64,000 nucleotides of DNA. It comes from Delphinapterus leucas. Taxonomy: Eukaryota; Chordata; Mammalia; Artiodactyla; Monodontidae. This document shows positions 1-10,889 of this stretch, one piece after another. Both the position numbers and the translations under genes were made by a program. Below the pieces are notes generated by a model that saw only the letters and a list, made by a program, of their open reading frames with translations, ran no database searches and was not told where the DNA came from. The stretch's first letter is position 1; each line of letters begins with the position of its first letter. Where the stretch lies: NCBI RefSeq assembly GCF_002288925.2, contig NW_022097993.1:11925071-11989070 (forward strand). The letters are read 5' to 3'.

Positions 1-443
1 TCTTCCCAGAAGTAGAAGTCCAATCTTCATGCAGTTATTTATTTATTTATTTTTAGTAATTTTTTTTAAACATCTTTATTGGAGTATAATTGCTTTACAA
101 AGGTGTGTTAGTTTCTGCTGTATGACAAAGATATCAGCTATACATATACATATATCCCCATATGCCCTCCCTGTTGTTTCTCCCTCCCACCCTCCCTATC
201 TCACCCCTCTAGGGGGTCACAAAGCACTGAGCTGATCTCCCTGTGCTATGCGCCTGCTTCCCACTAGCTATCTATTTTGCATTTGGTAGTGTATATATGT
301 CCATGCCACTCTCTCACTTCGTCCCAGCTTACCCTTCCCCCTCCCTGTGTCCTCAAGTCCATTCTCTACGTCTGCATCTTTATTCCCATCTTGCTACTAG
401 GTTCTTCATGACCATTTTTTTTTTTACTTTCCATATATATGTA

Positions 444-1571
444 TTAGCATACGGTATTTGTTTTTCTCTTTCTGACTTCACTCTGTATGATAGACTCTAG
501 GTCCATCCACCTCACTACAAATAACTCAATTTCGTTTCTTTTTATGGCTGAGTAATATTCCATTGTATATATGTGCCACGTCTTCTTTACCCATTCCTCC
601 GATGATGGACACTTAGGTTGCTTCCATGTCCTGGCTATTGTAAATAGTGCTGCAATGAACATTGTGGTACATGACTCTTTTTGAATTATGGTTTCCTCAG
701 GGTATATGCCCAGTAGTGGGATTGCTGGGTCATATGGTAGTTCTATTTTTAGTTTTTTAAGGAACCTCCATACTGTTCTCCATACTGGCTATATCAATTT
801 ACATTCCCACCAACAGTGTATGAGGGTTCCCTTTTCTCCACACCCTCTCCAGCATTTGTTGTTTGTAGATTTTCTGATGATGGCCATTCTGACTGGTGTG
901 AGGTGATACCTCATTGTTTTGATTTGCATTTCTCTAATGATTAGTGCTGTTGAGTATCCTTTCATGTGTTTGCTGGCAATCTGTGTACCTTCTTTGGAGA
1001 AATGTCTATTTAGGTCTTCTGCCCATTATTGGGTTGGGTTGTTTGTTTTTTTGATATTGAGCTGCATGTGCTGCTTGTATATTTTGGAGATTAATCCCTT
1101 GTCAGTTGCTTCATTTGCAAATATTTTCTCCCATTCTGAGGGTTGTCTTTTCATCTTGTTTATGGTTTCCTTTGCTGTGCAAAAGCTTTGAAGTTTCATT
1201 AGGTCCCATTTGTTTATTTTTGTTTTTATTTCCATTGCTCTAGGAGGTGGGTCAAAAAGGATCTTGCTGTGATTTATGTCATAGAGTGTTCTGCCTATGT
1301 TTCCCTCTAAGAGTTTTATAGTGTCTGGCCTTACATTTAGGTCTTTAATCCATTCTGAGTTTATTTTTGTGTATGGTGTTAGGGAGTGTTCTAATTTCAT
1401 TCTTTTACATGTAGCTGTCCAGTTTTCCCAGCACCACTTATTGAAGAGGCTGTATATTCTTGCCTCCTTTATCAAAGATAAGGTGACCATATGTGCATAG
1501 GTTTATCTTTGGGCTTTCTATACTGTTCCATTGATCTATATTTCTGTTTTTATGCCAGTACCATACTGTTT
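444..1571 (-). pseudogene. L1 ORF2 C-terminal fragment
   Basis: The minus strand encodes recognisable C-terminal L1 ORF2 protein: the stretch 1490-1026 reads openly ([31 protein letters not shown]), and 662-444 gives [19 protein letters not shown] and EYYSAIKRNEIE near the end. The endonuclease and reverse transcriptase domains are absent. It is the coding remainder of the internally deleted L1 and has no start codon of its own. Confidence 0.8.
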
Positions 1572-2751
1572 GGTGTCTATTCATGTATTCCAGAGATGCA
1601 GGGTACATCAAGCTGACTGTGGAGATTTAATCCGCTGCTCGTGAGGCTGCTGGGAGAGATTTCCCTTTCTCTTCTTTGTTCGCACAGCTCCTGGGGTTCA
1701 GCTTTGGATTTGGACCCCACCTCTGCGTGTAGGTCACCGGAGGGCATCTGTTCTTCGCTCAGACAGGACGGGGTTAAAGGAGACGCTGATTCGGGGTCTC
1801 CGCCTTACTCAGGCCGGGGGGAGGGAGGGGTACGGAGTGCGGGGCGGGCCTGCGGCAGCAGAGGCCAGCGTGACGTTGCACCAGCCTGAGGCGCCGTGCG
1901 TTCTCCCGGGGAAGTTGTCCCTGGATCCCGGGCCCCTGGCAGTGGCGGGCTGCACAGGCTCCCGGAAGGGGGGTGTGGATAGTGACCTGTGCTCGCACAC
2001 AGGCTTCTTGGTGGCGGCAGCAGCAGCCTTAGCGTCTCATGCCCGTCTCTGGGGTCCGCGCTTTTAGCTGCGCCTCGCGCCCGTCTCTGGAGCTCCTTTA
2101 AGCAGCGCTCTTAATCCCCTCTCCTCACGCACCAGGAAACAAAGAGGGAAGAAAAGGTCTCTTGCCTCTTCGGCAGGTCCAGACTTTCACCCGGACTCCC
2201 TCCCGGCTAGCCATGGCGCACTAACCCCCTTCAGGCTGTGTTCACGCCGCCAACCCCAGTCCTCTCCCTGTGCTCCGACCAAAGCCCGATCCTCAACTCC
2301 AGGCCCCGCCCGCCCTGGCGGGTGAGCAGACAAGCCTCTCGGGCTGGTGAGTGCCGGTCGGCCCCGATCCTCTGTGCGGGAATCTCTCCGCTTTGCCCTC
2401 CGCACCCCTGTGGCTGTGCTCTTCTCCGCGGCTCCGAAGCTCCCCCCTCCGCCACCCGCAATCTCCACCCGCAAAGGGGCTCCTAGTGTGTGGAAACCTT
2501 TCCTCCTTCACAGCTCCCTCCCACTGGTGCAGGTCCCATCCCTATTCTTTTGTCTCTGTTTATTCTTTTTTCTTTTGCCTTACCCAGGTACGTGGGTGGT
2601 TTCTTGCCTTTTGGGAGGTCTGAGGTTTTCTGCCAGCGTTCAGTAGGTGTTCTGTAGTAGTTGTTCCACGTGTAGATGTATTTCTGGTGTATCTGTGAGG
2701 AGGAAGGTCGTCTCCTGTGTCTTACTCTTCCGCCAACTTGAAGGCCCCTCC
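1572..2751 (-). promoter_or_regulatory. L1 5' UTR / internal promoter, CpG-rich
   Basis: This GC- and CpG-rich stretch is unlike the AT-rich surroundings. On the minus strand it starts with the cetartiodactyl L1 5' UTR (GGCGGAAGAGTAAGAC near 2735) and runs to the segment before ORF1. In L1s this region is the internal pol II promoter, and many families also have antisense activity. I infer promoter capacity; activity is not visible. It would score as a CpG island but it belongs to the transposon, not to a host gene. Confidence 0.75.
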
Positions 2752-2854
2752 TCTTCATGCAGTTTTTAAACATGATAATATTTATGTTAAAAAGGAACAG
2801 TGTGGGTCTGGAACACAGTGAAACCTGGTAGATACTTATCAAGACTCAGAGCTA

Positions 2855-3053
2855 CACGCTATTATATAAAAAAATAGATAACTAATAAGGACCTACTATA
2901 TAGCACAGGGAACTCTTCTCGATACTCTGTAATGGCCTGTATGAAAAAGAATCTAAAAAAAGACTGGATCTATTTATATGTATAACTTTGCTGTACACCT
3001 GAAACTAACAGCATTGTAAATCAACTATACTTCAATAAAAATTAATTTAAAAA
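2855..3053 (+). mobile_element. 5'-truncated L1, 3' UTR only
   Basis: This is a 199-bp L1 3' end on the plus strand, from the TATATAAAATAGATAAC segment through CTTCAATAAAAATTAATTT to a short A tail. The TSD AAGACTCAGAGCTA occurs at 2841-2854 and 3054-3067, so the insertion is complete and extremely 5'-truncated. Confidence 0.88.
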
Positions 3054-3067
3054 AAGACTCAGAGCTA

Positions 3068-3524
3068 GGTTGTGAGGGTAGGAAAGAGAAAAGAGGGACA
3101 GAAAAGATGGGAGTAAGAGAAAAATCAAATGGAAGGCCAGAGCCACACGTATTCGAGGCGTGCTCTGGGTAGATGCGTAGAACTCGAGTGTCTCTTCTCT
3201 TTGACCCTCCAACCCTCTACAACAGTGGGGAGCTAGGGTGAAGACAACTGAAAAAGTCCTTATAATGATGTTGTAAAAACAAAAAGAGTACTAGTTAATA
3301 AAAATGCAACAGTTAAAAAAAAGCAACCTTGTAGACTAGGCCTTCTCCGAGCTGACTTTCAGTGAATTAATTTACAACTGTTTCATGTAAGCCAGACAGT
3401 GAGATGTAATAGCTATGGACTTTAGGAAAACCCAGCAAATGATTCATGAGAGTCTTTCTTATGTCATTCCTAAGTAAAAGCTGACAATTTAACTCTAAAA
3501 TCTGACTCAGTGAAAGCGATTTAG
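3068..3524. other. No gene or repeat recognised
   Basis: AT-leaning single-copy-looking sequence between two L1 insertions. No open frame of note and no repeat that I can name. Confidence 0.5.
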
Positions 3525-3536
3525 AAATTATACTGA

Positions 3537-4603
3537 GATGGTAGTTCTATTTTTAGTTTTTTAAGGAACCTCCATACTGTTCTCCATAGTGGCTGTATCA
3601 ATTTACCTTCCCACCATCAGTGCAAGAGTGTTCCCTTTTCTCCACACCCTCTCCAGCATTTATTGTTTGTAGATTTTTTGATGATGGCCATTCTGACTTG
3701 TGTGAGGTGATACCTCATTGTAGTATTGATTTGCATTTCTCTAATGATTAATGATGTTGAGCATTCTTTCATGTGTTTGTTGGCAATCTGTATATCTTCT
3801 TTGGAGAAATATCTATTTAGGTCTTCTGCCCTTTTTTGGATTGGGTTGTTCGTTTTTTTGATATTGAGCTGCATGAGCTGTTTGTATATTTTGGAGATTA
3901 ATCCTTTGTCATTTGCTTCATTTGCAAATATTTTCTCCCATTCTGAGGGTTGTCTTTTTGTCTTGTTTCCTGCTGTGCAAAAGCTTTTAAGTTTCATTAC
4001 GTCCCATTTGTTTATTTTTGTTTCCATTTCTCTAGGAGGTGGGTCAAAAAAGATCTTGCTGTGATTTATGTCAAAGAGTGTTCTTCCTACATTTCCTTTA
4101 AGAGTTTTATAGTGTCTGGTCTTACATTTAGATCTTTAATCCATTTTGCATTTATTTTTGTGTATGGTGTTACGGCGTGTTCTAATTTCATTCTTTTACA
4201 TGTAGCTGTCCAGTTTTCCCAGCCCCATTTATTGAAGAGACTTTTCTCCATTTAGTGCATGTATGTGGAATCTAGAAAAATGATACAGATGAACCTACTT
4301 GCAAAGCAGAAATAGAGGCACAGGCCTAGAGAACAAACGTATGGACACCAAAGAGGGGAAAAAGGGGTGTGGGATGAATTGGGAGATTAGGATTGACATA
4401 CACACACTACTATATATAAAATAGATAACTAATGAGAACCTGCTGTATAGCACAGGGAACTCTACTCAGTGCTCTGTGGTGACCTAAATTGGAAGGAAAT
4501 CCAAAACAGAGGGGACATATGTATACATATAGCTGATTCACTTTGCTGTACAGCAGAAACTAACACAACATTGTAAAGCAACTATACCTCAATAAAAAAA
4601 TAA
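3537..4603. mobile_element. 5'-inverted (twin-primed) L1
   Basis: Positions 3537 to about 4240 are L1 ORF2 C-terminal sequence on the minus strand. From about 4250 to 4603 the L1 3' UTR and A tail run on the plus strand. The TSD AAATTATACTGA at 3525-3536 and 4604-4615 encloses both halves, so this is a single insertion. Inverted 5' segments of this kind are the known product of twin priming by L1. About 0.4 kb of L1 is missing at the inversion junction. Positions 4027-3617 keep an open ORF2 frame of 136 codons. Confidence 0.87.
3617..4027 (-). pseudogene. L1 ORF2 C-terminal fragment
   Basis: A 136-codon minus-strand open stretch matches the ORF2 C-terminus ([40 protein letters not shown]). 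It sits in the inverted half of the twin-primed L1 and has no RT or EN domain. It is a dead fragment. Confidence 0.8.
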
Positions 4604-4707
4604 AAATTATACTGATAAATAACCATATACTAACATTCATCAATCACTTAATATGTTCAGTTACTGAGGTGTATTCCTTTCCATTATTGGATACAATTCA
4701 TTGACAG

Positions 4708-5052
4708 CAGTGGTTTAGGACCTTTTCTGGATCACTGACTCCTTTGAGAATCTGAGGAAAGTTATGGAAACAATCAATATATAAACAGAAAAACACGTAA
4801 ACAGAGAAAACATATAAACAGAGTGGCTATTCAGATGGGCTGCACTGTGACCACACGCTGGCTGGCGACTATTTGGTCAAGGATATACTCCTATCAGTGG
4901 TGCCTAAACCACACTGGGTCTTAAATCTTTCAAATGTCAGCCCTGCATTATGAGCACCCAATTTTGTATAACATGTCGGGAGGTTCCTGAGGTCTCCCCA
5001 GATATATTCCTGAGCCACTCAGATACCATGGACCTCAAGGTAAGAACCCCTG
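4708..5052 (+). mobile_element. hAT-Charlie relic, MER58-like
   Basis: The left end CAGTGGTTTAGGACCTTTTC and the right end GTAAGAACCCCTG resemble MER58 terminal inverted repeats, with the internal word CCTTTGAGAATCTGA. The span is longer than the usual roughly 220 bp, so the middle probably holds a small insertion or an expanded segment. The family name is from memory. Confidence 0.5.
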
Positions 5053-5351
5053 ATCCGGATAAGTGTGGACTGCTTATCTTTCAAAACATTTTCCATTAGT
5101 ATCAGTTCTCTGACCCAGATTTCTATTACTTATTTCTGTTACTTATCTCAAGCAAGGGTTATATATAATTAGAGATGACTTCAGTACATTCTCCATCACT
5201 ATTTAATTACATTTTGGCTATATTCCCAGCTTTAGGCATGATTCACTTACCCTGATTCTCAAGATCCTTCTGAGAGCTGGGTCACTGACGTTTAGCAGCT
5301 TCTGTTGGTGTCAAGCCTTGCACAACATCTCTTACATGGATTGCTTTACTC

Positions 5352-5494
5352 TAGTCCCTTGCTTCTTAAATAGTGGTATATGGACCAGCAATACTGGATC
5401 TGTTAGAACTGCAGAATTCATCCCTGTTGAACAAGAATCTGCATTGTAACAAGATTCCCAGGTGATCTGTGCACTCAATATTTGAGAAGCACCT
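5352..5494 (+). mobile_element. hAT-Charlie relic, MER5A-like
   Basis: The segment contains GTTAGAACTGCAGAATTC, AATCTGCATTGTAACAAG and TTCCCAGGTGAT and ends TTTGAGAAGCAC, in the order seen in MER5A. It is strongly diverged. A non-autonomous DNA transposon fossil. Confidence 0.6.
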
Positions 5495-5531
5495 CTCTCT
5501 GGAGAAAGATTCATTTCTTTAGCAAGATTGT

Positions 5532-5678
5532 TTGTTCACTTGTTTTCGTCCTTTTTGTTTGTTTGTTAGTTTTGGCTGCTTGGCTTGTGGGATCTTAGTT
5601 CCCTGACCAGGGATTGAACCCGGGCCCTCAGCCGTGACAGCATGGAGTCTTAACCGCTGGACCACCAGGGAATTCCCT
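5532..5678 (-). mobile_element. CHR-1-type tRNA-derived SINE
   Basis: The minus strand begins GGGAATTCCCTGGTGGTCCA and continues with the tRNA-related head (GTTAAGACTCCATGC, GGGTTCAATCCC) to a short A/C-rich tail. Imperfect TSDs lie at 5521-5531 and 5679-5689. It is older and more diverged than the CHR-2 copies. Such SINEs depend on L1 proteins to move. Confidence 0.8.
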
Positions 5679-5689
5679 AGGAAGATTGT

Positions 5690-6020
5690 GGTTGCCCCAA
5701 GATACACAGGAACGTTAGTAACACACTTTGTATAGGACGGCAAGTTACCCAACAATGGATTTAACTCTTTCCAAGTGAATCTACTCTGAAACCAAGAAAG
5801 CTGCTCTGAGGATTTTGCTTCTCAGGTGAAAATTGGTTCTTGAGATTGAGTTCGAAAGAATGTATGCAGTTGGCTATCTCTTAACAATGATTCCCTTGAG
5901 GCATTGCACCAGACTCTTGCAATTTTCCATTCAGCAAGAGTAGGTCCAACCAAAATAATGTAGAAATTCTCATCTCCTTTGAAAGTTTCAGAAACTTTAT
6001 TGCTGATGATGGGGAGGGCC
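5690..6020. other. No gene or repeat recognised
   Basis: A short stretch between a SINE and a palindromic element. No feature that I can support. Confidence 0.45.
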
Positions 6021-6213
6021 AGGGTTGCCATATAAAATACAGGACACCCAGTTAAATTTGAAAATCAGATGAATGAGAAATGCCTTTTCAACATAAGTGT
6101 GTCCCAAATATTGCATGAGACATACTTATATTAAATATTCATGGGACATGATTATACTAAAAAAAAGTTGTTTATCCAAACTTCATTTTTATTTGCTAAG
6201 TCTGGCAGCCATA
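6021..6213. mobile_element. Palindromic DNA-transposon relic (MER53-like)
   Basis: The ends are inverted copies of each other: the left runs AGGGTTGCCATATAAAATAC and the right runs ATTTGCTAAGTCTGGCAGCC. Matching inner arms (GTGTCCCAAATATTGCATG and a diverged inverse) flank the centre. This long-palindrome layout fits a non-autonomous DNA element. The name MER53 is a guess from memory; the inverted structure is seen directly. Confidence 0.55.
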
Positions 6214-6938
6214 GGGAGGGCAAAACTTGAAAGAGGCAAATTAATGGGAAATCAGAAGACAGTATTTGAATATCAATGTTTATATTTTGATATAAAACAT
6301 AAAGGCACCCTTTGAGCCTCCAGAGATCACTCTCTTGGTATCGGGACAGCCAAATTTATTCCTACCAAATTGGTGAAGAAAGCAAATGGAAAATACTTTG
6401 ATTTTGCATTAATCTGGGTCTTGCTTTTAAGAATGAGTTTACCCTTGATGTAACACATCAAGCACCAGTCCAAATCTCAAATCAATTGCTGTGATGTGAG
6501 AAAACCAGGTATGCTACCAGGCAATTAGCTCTTGACAGCTGCTAGGTTCAGTAGAGATTTCTGAAGCTATATCCTTTGAGATGTTAAATTCTGGTAGCCT
6601 TGACTGCACAGCTGCAGAGAGTAGGATTCCTCCAACGCATTACAATCAACTGTCCTGTAGAAGACACACCTGTGGCTCTTTAGGCACAAGAAATAGGAAA
6701 ATGCTTGTTAATTCTGCCTTACAACTCAACCTAAATTAAATTTGACAAGTATTCCAAAATTACATAATTTTCCAGGTAACCAGTTTCTTCAGCAGCTTAG
6801 ACGATATGAAGAAGTCATAAATTGGTTGGTAATTAATTCCTTGGGTAACTTATTCTTATGAAATTAGCTTAGGCTATGAAGTGCTCCTGGGTAATTGTAA
6901 AGTGAATTATGCCAGAGCAGTGTTTCACATCAGCAGTT

Positions 6939-6969
<31 letters not shown>

Positions 6970-7189
6970 ATGCTGCAAGCAAACTCTTAAAGAGTCTAAT
7001 TCATTTCAGAGTACCAAATTTTGCATCATCTAAAGATGGGAAAGTTTTGTCTGTGGTAAATGAGAGAGTTGAATATTCAATTTAGAAATCCATACTTTAG
7101 GATGGATTTCCCCTTATGAATTCTTTTGTTTGTTATTTCACCATCATTATTTTTACTGAAAAAACTTTACTCCTGTTTATAACAACTCC
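6214..7189. other. Unassigned DNA with a (TA)n run
   Basis: Mostly single-copy-looking AT-rich sequence with no coding signal. A short (TA)n microsatellite lies at about 6938-6964. Confidence 0.45.
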
Positions 7190-9274
7190 TTAGTATGAAA
7201 AATATCAAACAATCACAAAAGCAGAGAATATTATAATAAACTCTCTGGTACCCAGAGCCCATCAGCACAATGTTTGCTCTTTCTCTTCATTTCTTCTCTC
7301 CACGTGGGATTTCTTGGAAGTAAATCCCAGACATCATCTCTCACCTGTGTATATTTCAGAATGTATCTGAAAGGCAAGGACTTCCCTTTTAAAATATAGC
7401 CACTGTAGGGCTTCTCTGGTGGCGCAGTGGTTGAGGGTCTGCCTACCGATGCAGGGGACGCAGGTTCGTGCCCTGGTCGGGGAAGATCCCACATGCCACG
7501 GAGCGGCTGGGCCCGTGAGCCATGGCTACTGAGCCTGCGCGTCCGGAGCCTGTGCTCCGCAATGGGAGAGGCCACAACAGTGAGAGGCCCGCGTACCAAA
7601 AAAAACAAAATATATATCTATATATAGCCACTGTATTATCATTACACGTTACCCCCAAATAAACAATAATTCTTTAATGTCACCTATCTAGTGGTCATTC
7701 TCCACCTATTGTTCTGTAAATATTAATTTTGTTTTTGTTTCTTTGTTTGACTTGGTATCAAAACAAGGTCTTGTTTCATCTATAGGTGTTTCATCCTTTT
7801 TTTTTTCTTGCTTATTTTCTGTTGTTAATAAACTAGGTATTTGTCCTGTAAAAGTTGCTGATTCCGTTCCTTTACCATGTTCTTCTGTCCCTTATTTACT
7901 ATAAATTGGTATTTAGATCTAGAGGTTTCATTGGCATTCTATTTCATTTTTTTGGCAAAATTACTTCATAGGTGGTGGTGTGTACTTCCATCAGGAGGTA
8001 CATAAAGTCTGGTTGTTTATCTGCCATGATATCTGTAAAACAGTGCTGTGAAAATTCATTTAATAGCTGGAATAGTTATATAAGGTGATACTTCCCCTCA
8101 TTAATTATTTGCTTATGCTGAAGCATAGTATATATAGAGGAAGCAGAAAAATGCTAGATTCTTTCACTTTATTTACCAGTTTTCAAAATTATGTTTTGGT
8201 TTCTTGTATACTACAAAGGTGACCAATGGGATTTTAAAAAAAGTTTATCATTATGTACTCATAGACTTAAACATATTTTATATGTTTTAATCTACTGCCA
8301 TTCGTATCCTTTTTGATGCTCAAATTGTTCCGTAGGAGCCTATTCAAATTGACTCCTGAGTACTTTTGACAGGACCCTAGTAATCTTTGGTCACCTCATT
8401 TTGTTTTGTTTTGTTTTCTGGAATACCAAGATGCTCCAGGATCATTCTAACACATTTCTTGCCCAGACCTGGAATAAGCCACTTCTACAAGGAGCCCTGG
8501 TTCCTTTTAGTGGGAAATGGTATTTAGACACAACAATCCAGGTGTTAGAGTTATTCTTTGCTACCAGGCAGGATCCTGTTTCTAGGCATTTTAAGAACTA
8601 TGAAGGTTTTGAGATTTTACCTATTTGTAATTTATGAAATTTGCCTTCCAAAGTTTCATGAATATTGGTGGAAGACAAGAGATTCCTGGGTCAAAGATGA
8701 AGAAAAGATTATTACTCAATTCAGTAGAAGTAGCTAGAGTATCAGCATTTTTACTTCAGTATCTCCCATTTCCCCATTTTCCACACAGTGGGCCAGGTGA
8801 TACTGCACAGGACCTGAGTGTGTTGTGCTGAGCTTAGAAAACCTGGATATTTTCTCAAGGGCAATAAGAAGTTTTGCCCTGTGCTCTGGAGGAAAACTCT
8901 GTTTCCATCTTCCAAGGCTGTTCTCTACAGAAACATCCTTGAAATGATAGTTGGAAACAAAGGGCAGTCAGTAGCTCTGCTCATAAGATGTGCAGAACCG
9001 TGAGACATCCATGGATTATTGTATCCCAACAGGTTTTTTCAGTGGACATTTGAAATGAAACAATGAATCCATTTCCAATTCAAATTTGGGACAATAAGGT
9101 TTTTTACTTCATCTGTTGATGTTACGTTTGTATTTTCTTTACCACATGCCCCATATCCCAGTTCTCATGAACAACAACATAATTATCCATTTTCCTTGTC
9201 TAACTCAAGGAAATAATACTCAGAATAAAAATACCAATACTAGCACTGAAAATATAAATAATATGATTCCTATA
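7190..9274 (-). mobile_element. Ancient L1M-type 3' UTR relic (interrupted)
   Basis: Positions 7190-7407, 7636-8640 and parts to 9274 follow a well-known mammal-wide old L1 3' UTR, with words such as TTGGTATTTAGATCTAGAGG, ACTTCATAGGTGGTGGTGTG and GGAGCCCTGGTTCCTTTTAG. Divergence is high. A CHR-2 SINE at 7408-7621 splits it, and the L1 at 9287-9648 ends it or splits it again. A (TTTTG)n run sits at about 8398-8419. The portion 8640-9274 is the least certain. Confidence 0.5.
7408..7621 (+). mobile_element. CHR-2 SINE (copy 1)
   Basis: It starts GGGCTTCTCTGGTGGCGCAG, with A box TGGCGCAGTGG and B-box-like GGTTCGTGCC, and ends GCGTACC plus an A-rich tail that has mutated to AAAACAAAATATATATC. The TSD ATATAGCCACTGTA lies at 7394-7407 and 7622-7635. 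It is inserted into an old L1M relic. Apparent ORFs here on both strands are shadows of the repeat. Confidence 0.93.
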
Positions 9275-9286
9275 ACAGTTAAATTT

Positions 9287-9648
9287 TTTTTTGCATTTTG
9301 TTCTTACGGGTATATATACAAGAGTATACAGTCAATTTACAGAACAGAAACAGACTCATAGACATGGAAAACAACCTTATGTTTACCAAAGGGGAAAGGA
9401 GGGGAGGGATAAATTAGGAGTTTGGGATCAACAGATACGTACTATTATATATAAAATAGATAAACACGAGGACCTACTGGGAACTATATTCACAGGGAGC
9501 TATATTCAATATCTTGTAATAACCTATAATGGAAAAGAATCTGAAAAAGAATATATATATTTAACTGAATCATCTTGCTGTACACCTGACAACAAAACGT
9601 TGTAAAATTAACTATACTTCAAGTTTAAAAAAATTAAAAAAAGAAAAG
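9287..9648 (+). mobile_element. L1 3' end with unusual 5' leader
   Basis: From about 9325 this is plus-strand L1 3' UTR (CAGAACAGAAACAGACTCAT, ATAAATTAGGAGTTTGGGAT) ending in an A-rich tail. TSDs ACAGTTAAATTT (9275-9286) and ACAGTCAAATTT (9649-9660) differ at one base. The first 35 bp (TTTTGCATTTTGTTCTTACG...) are not ordinary L1 3' UTR and recur in the fragment at 12157-12305. Confidence 0.75.
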
Positions 9649-9660
9649 ACAGTCAAATTT

Positions 9661-10351
9661 CTATGCTTTAAAGTCATTTGAATTAGTTGCCTTTGTATGG
9701 TTATTACATCAACTGGATACACAATATATTTTTTATGTTACTTTCAGTTTTTAGGAATTGTTTTAAATTTAATTTGAGCTTATAAATATGTAAAGTATTT
9801 GCAAGGCTTCAAAATAAAATATATGAAACAAGATAAATTCAGAGATGTCTAGCTTCTGTTCCTGGTTCCTCCATGACAAATAGTACTAAAATATAAAGCC
9901 CTGTGGATTTATCTTTACATATTTTGGTCAGTCTAACTTTGGGACAGACAGAAGTGGGAACCCTGGATCAAAGGGTAGATGCATACACAAAGTGTTCCAC
10001 AAGCTCAGTGTGTTTTAAGGTTTAACAATGTCAGAAATATAAATGTTAAAAACTTACAAAAACTTATCACTTGATGGCTCAATTATTTAAATTTCATTTA
10101 CATACTTAATCTTGTCAGCCAGAAAAATAATTTTCCAGTTTTAATTTTTCAATCAATGTTTGCATCATCTATGAGAGAGCCTAAAAAGTAAATAAAAATT
10201 ATTACTTAAAATTCACAACAGTGAGTATATAAGAATATTAAAAAACTTTCAAATTATATTTTGTAGGCTTATAGCATTTATTGTTCCAAAGTTAATAAAG
10301 CTTAAAAATGCTCTAAGACTTTTGGGATACCCTTACAATGCTGTTAGATAG
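9661..10351 (-). mobile_element. Probable continuation of old L1M relic
   Basis: AT-rich sequence with weak resemblance to old L1 3' UTR (AAATATATGAAACAAGATAAATTCAGAGATGTC region). I cannot fix its ends. No coding signal. Confidence 0.3.
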
Positions 10352-10746
10352 TGTGTTAGTTTGCTAGGTTTGCCATAGCAAATTATGACAGATTGGTTGT
10401 TTTAAACAATAGAAATTTATTTTCTCACAGTTTGGAGGCTGAAACTCCAAGATCAAGGTGTCTGCAGGTTCGGTTTCTCCTGAGGCCTCTCTCCTTGGCT
10501 TGCAGGTGGCCGCCTTCCAGCTGTGTTCTCACACGGTCTCTCCTCTGTGCAACTACATTTCTGTGTCCAAATTTCCTCTTCTTTTAAGGGCATCAGTCAG
10601 ATTAGATTAGGGTACACTGTAATGGCCTCATTTTAACTTAGTCATCCATTTGAAGGCTCTATTTCTAAACACAGTTATGTTCTGAGGTACTGGGGCTTGG
10701 AACTCCAGCATGTGAATTTTGAGAGGCTACAGTTCAGCCCATAACA
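10352..10746 (-). mobile_element. MLT1A-type MaLR LTR
   Basis: Read in reverse this is the MLT1 LTR. On the plus strand it runs from TGTGTTAGTTTGCTAGG through TTTATTTTCTCACAGTTTGG and GAGGCCTCTCTCCTTGGCTT to CAGCCCATAACA. The inverted polyadenylation signal (TTTATT) and length fit a solo LTR of the ERVL-MaLR group. Confidence 0.8.
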
Positions 10747-10889
10747 ACATCAAAGTCTCCTCTGTGTGGTGGTGACATGTAGCATTCCCACGAGCACTGC
10801 CTGGAGGGCCCCTTCCTTCACAGCCTCACCATCAGAGTACATTGTGCATCTTTTGAATTTCTAACAACCCGGTGGGTGAGATATGTCTC

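Larger units (their letters stand above)
37..2751 (-). mobile_element. L1 insertion with complete 5' UTR and large internal deletion
   Basis: Read on the minus strand this is an L1. The 5' UTR lies at 2751 to about 1572. A stretch of ORF2 C-terminal sequence (about 1571 to 444), a 3' UTR and a T-rich tail (about 37-70 on the plus strand) follow directly. A perfect 13-bp target-site duplication TCTTCATGCAGTT flanks it (24-36 and 2752-2764), so this is one insertion with its 5' end preserved. A complete L1 is about 6 kb. Here the end of the 5' UTR, all of ORF1 and most of ORF2 are missing, leaving about 2.7 kb. The internal join is near 1571. Both parts have the same orientation, so this is not a 5' inversion. 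It cannot encode its own machinery. Confidence 0.88.

Noticed and set aside
1572..2751. CpG island of a host gene promoter
   Set aside because: The segment is the L1 5' UTR, bounded by the element's TSD. No host exon follows.
24..2764. Spliced integrated L1 (SpIRE-like) as the firm explanation
   Set aside because: No GT donor or pyrimidine-rich AG acceptor is visible at the join near 1571, so splicing is not demonstrated.
7231..7608. Open frames of 60-125 codons over CHR-2 copies (also at 13730-14053, 15759-16182, 24333-24654, 35740-36105, 41689-42121)
   Set aside because: The same peptide-like strings recur wherever the SINE occurs, on both strands. They are shadows of the repeat and its flank.
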